Part shown: piece by piece, positions 63,690 to 64,000 of the stretch
How positions within the stretch are numbered: position 1 is the stretch's first letter
Layout: every line of letters starts with the position of its first letter
NCBI GenBank assembly: GCA_903904835.1
Contig: CAIVEI010000175.1
Location: 45,209-109,208 of the forward strand
Source of the DNA: an uncultured Schlesneria sp.
Lineage (GTDB): Bacteria; Planctomycetota; Planctomycetia; Planctomycetales; Planctomycetaceae
Direction: 5' to 3'
DNA: 64,000 nucleotides
Notes under the pieces: generated by a model
Database searches by the model: none
The model's input: the letters and a program-made list of their open reading frames with translations, nothing else
Told to the model about the DNA's origin: nothing
Program-made: the position numbers and the translations under genes

Positions 63690-64000
63690 GGCGCATTCAG
63701 GGCGTAGTCTTTAATCGCGAAGCGGTTCAGGGATAAAGCCTGGGGTTTCAACCACAGAAAAGTCCCGAATTGGAAGATGTTCAGCCCTGATAAGGGCGCA
63801 GGATTCCTGCGGCAGATCTCACGATGACATTGATGGGATGGTCACAAAAGAACGGTTTGTAGATTGAACCTTGAATTTATTTCCTGGGGCAGCGTGAGGT
63901 TTCTCCTGCGCTCCTTCGGAGCTTGAATCGCCCCTGGTAACGGTCGTTCCCGGGGTTGAAACCCCGGGCTGTATTCCTGTGCCGCTTCGCGGCGAAATGC
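63690..64000. repeat. Repeat-like, hairpin-rich non-coding region
   Basis: No gene is seen to the window end. CCCGGGGTT (63949-63957) pairs perfectly with AACCCCGGG (63960-63968), and GCCGC (63981-63985) pairs with GCGGC (63989-63993). The segment from 63720 on has a related GGGGTTTCAACC stretch. The overall look is of dispersed non-coding repeats bordering the antitoxin island. Confidence 0.5.

Overview
The window looks like a chromosomal segment of a planctomycete (phylum Planctomycetota, order Planctomycetales or close to it). The evidence is the gene content: three DUF1549/DUF1553 plus DUF1501 pairs, a DUF1559 prepilin-like protein, a formylglycine-type arylsulfatase, PQQ-like beta-propeller proteins, a PEP-CTERM protein, a SEFIR/kinase-like protein and a BatA-type protein. 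GC is moderate (judged by eye at a little over 50 percent). I see no rRNA operon, CRISPR array or insertion sequence. One tRNA gene (Ser, anticodon GGA) is present.

Layout. 1-6.2 kb: two tandem paralogues carrying an ArsM-like tail (the second with an ArsI/CadI-like VOC domain in front), then a co-directional run DUF1549/DUF1553, DUF1501 and EF-hand protein. 6.2-10 kb: a secreted small protein, a secreted HAD phosphatase fused to a 2H phosphoesterase domain, and a DUF3494 PEP-CTERM protein with a terminator-containing structured leader. 10-24.5 kb: PQQ-like propeller, O-acetylhomoserine sulfhydrylase overlapping a CoA-binding protein, a SEFIR-pseudokinase-globin protein, DUF2461, a GT-C glycosyltransferase, a helical-repeat protein, serine acetyltransferase, an AMP-forming ligase and DUF1684. 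24.6-29.8 kb: sulfatase, S51-like peptidase, threonine synthase, tRNA-Ser. 30-41.4 kb: small accessory genes, a redoxin/cytochrome/monooxygenase-like protein, a LexA homologue without its self-cleavage residues, an OleA-like thiolase, a second propeller, a HerA-like ATPase, and a nitrilase followed by an Rpn-tail fragment. 41.4-52.8 kb: a second GT-C glycosyltransferase and two more DUF1549/DUF1501 pairs. 53-61.3 kb: gcvPB, UbiX-like flavoprotein, BCS1-like AAA ATPase, a phage-like orphan, DUF1559 and BatA-like protein. 61.3-64 kb: a small toxin-antitoxin-like island (antitoxin tail, HEPN, nucleotidyltransferase, VapB-like antitoxin, second antitoxin tail remnant) running into repeat-rich DNA.

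The core metabolic genes (metY, cysE-type, thrC, gcvPB) feed sulfur amino acid, threonine and glycine metabolism but are scattered singly. The most striking accessory items are the SEFIR-pseudokinase-globin protein, the apparently non-cleavable LexA, the HEPN/nucleotidyltransferase island and the attenuator-like leader of the PEP-CTERM gene. A family of two-hairpin dispersed repeats (three copies) and several other strong hairpins sit between genes. All functional calls come from reading the translated sequence by eye; no database search was run.
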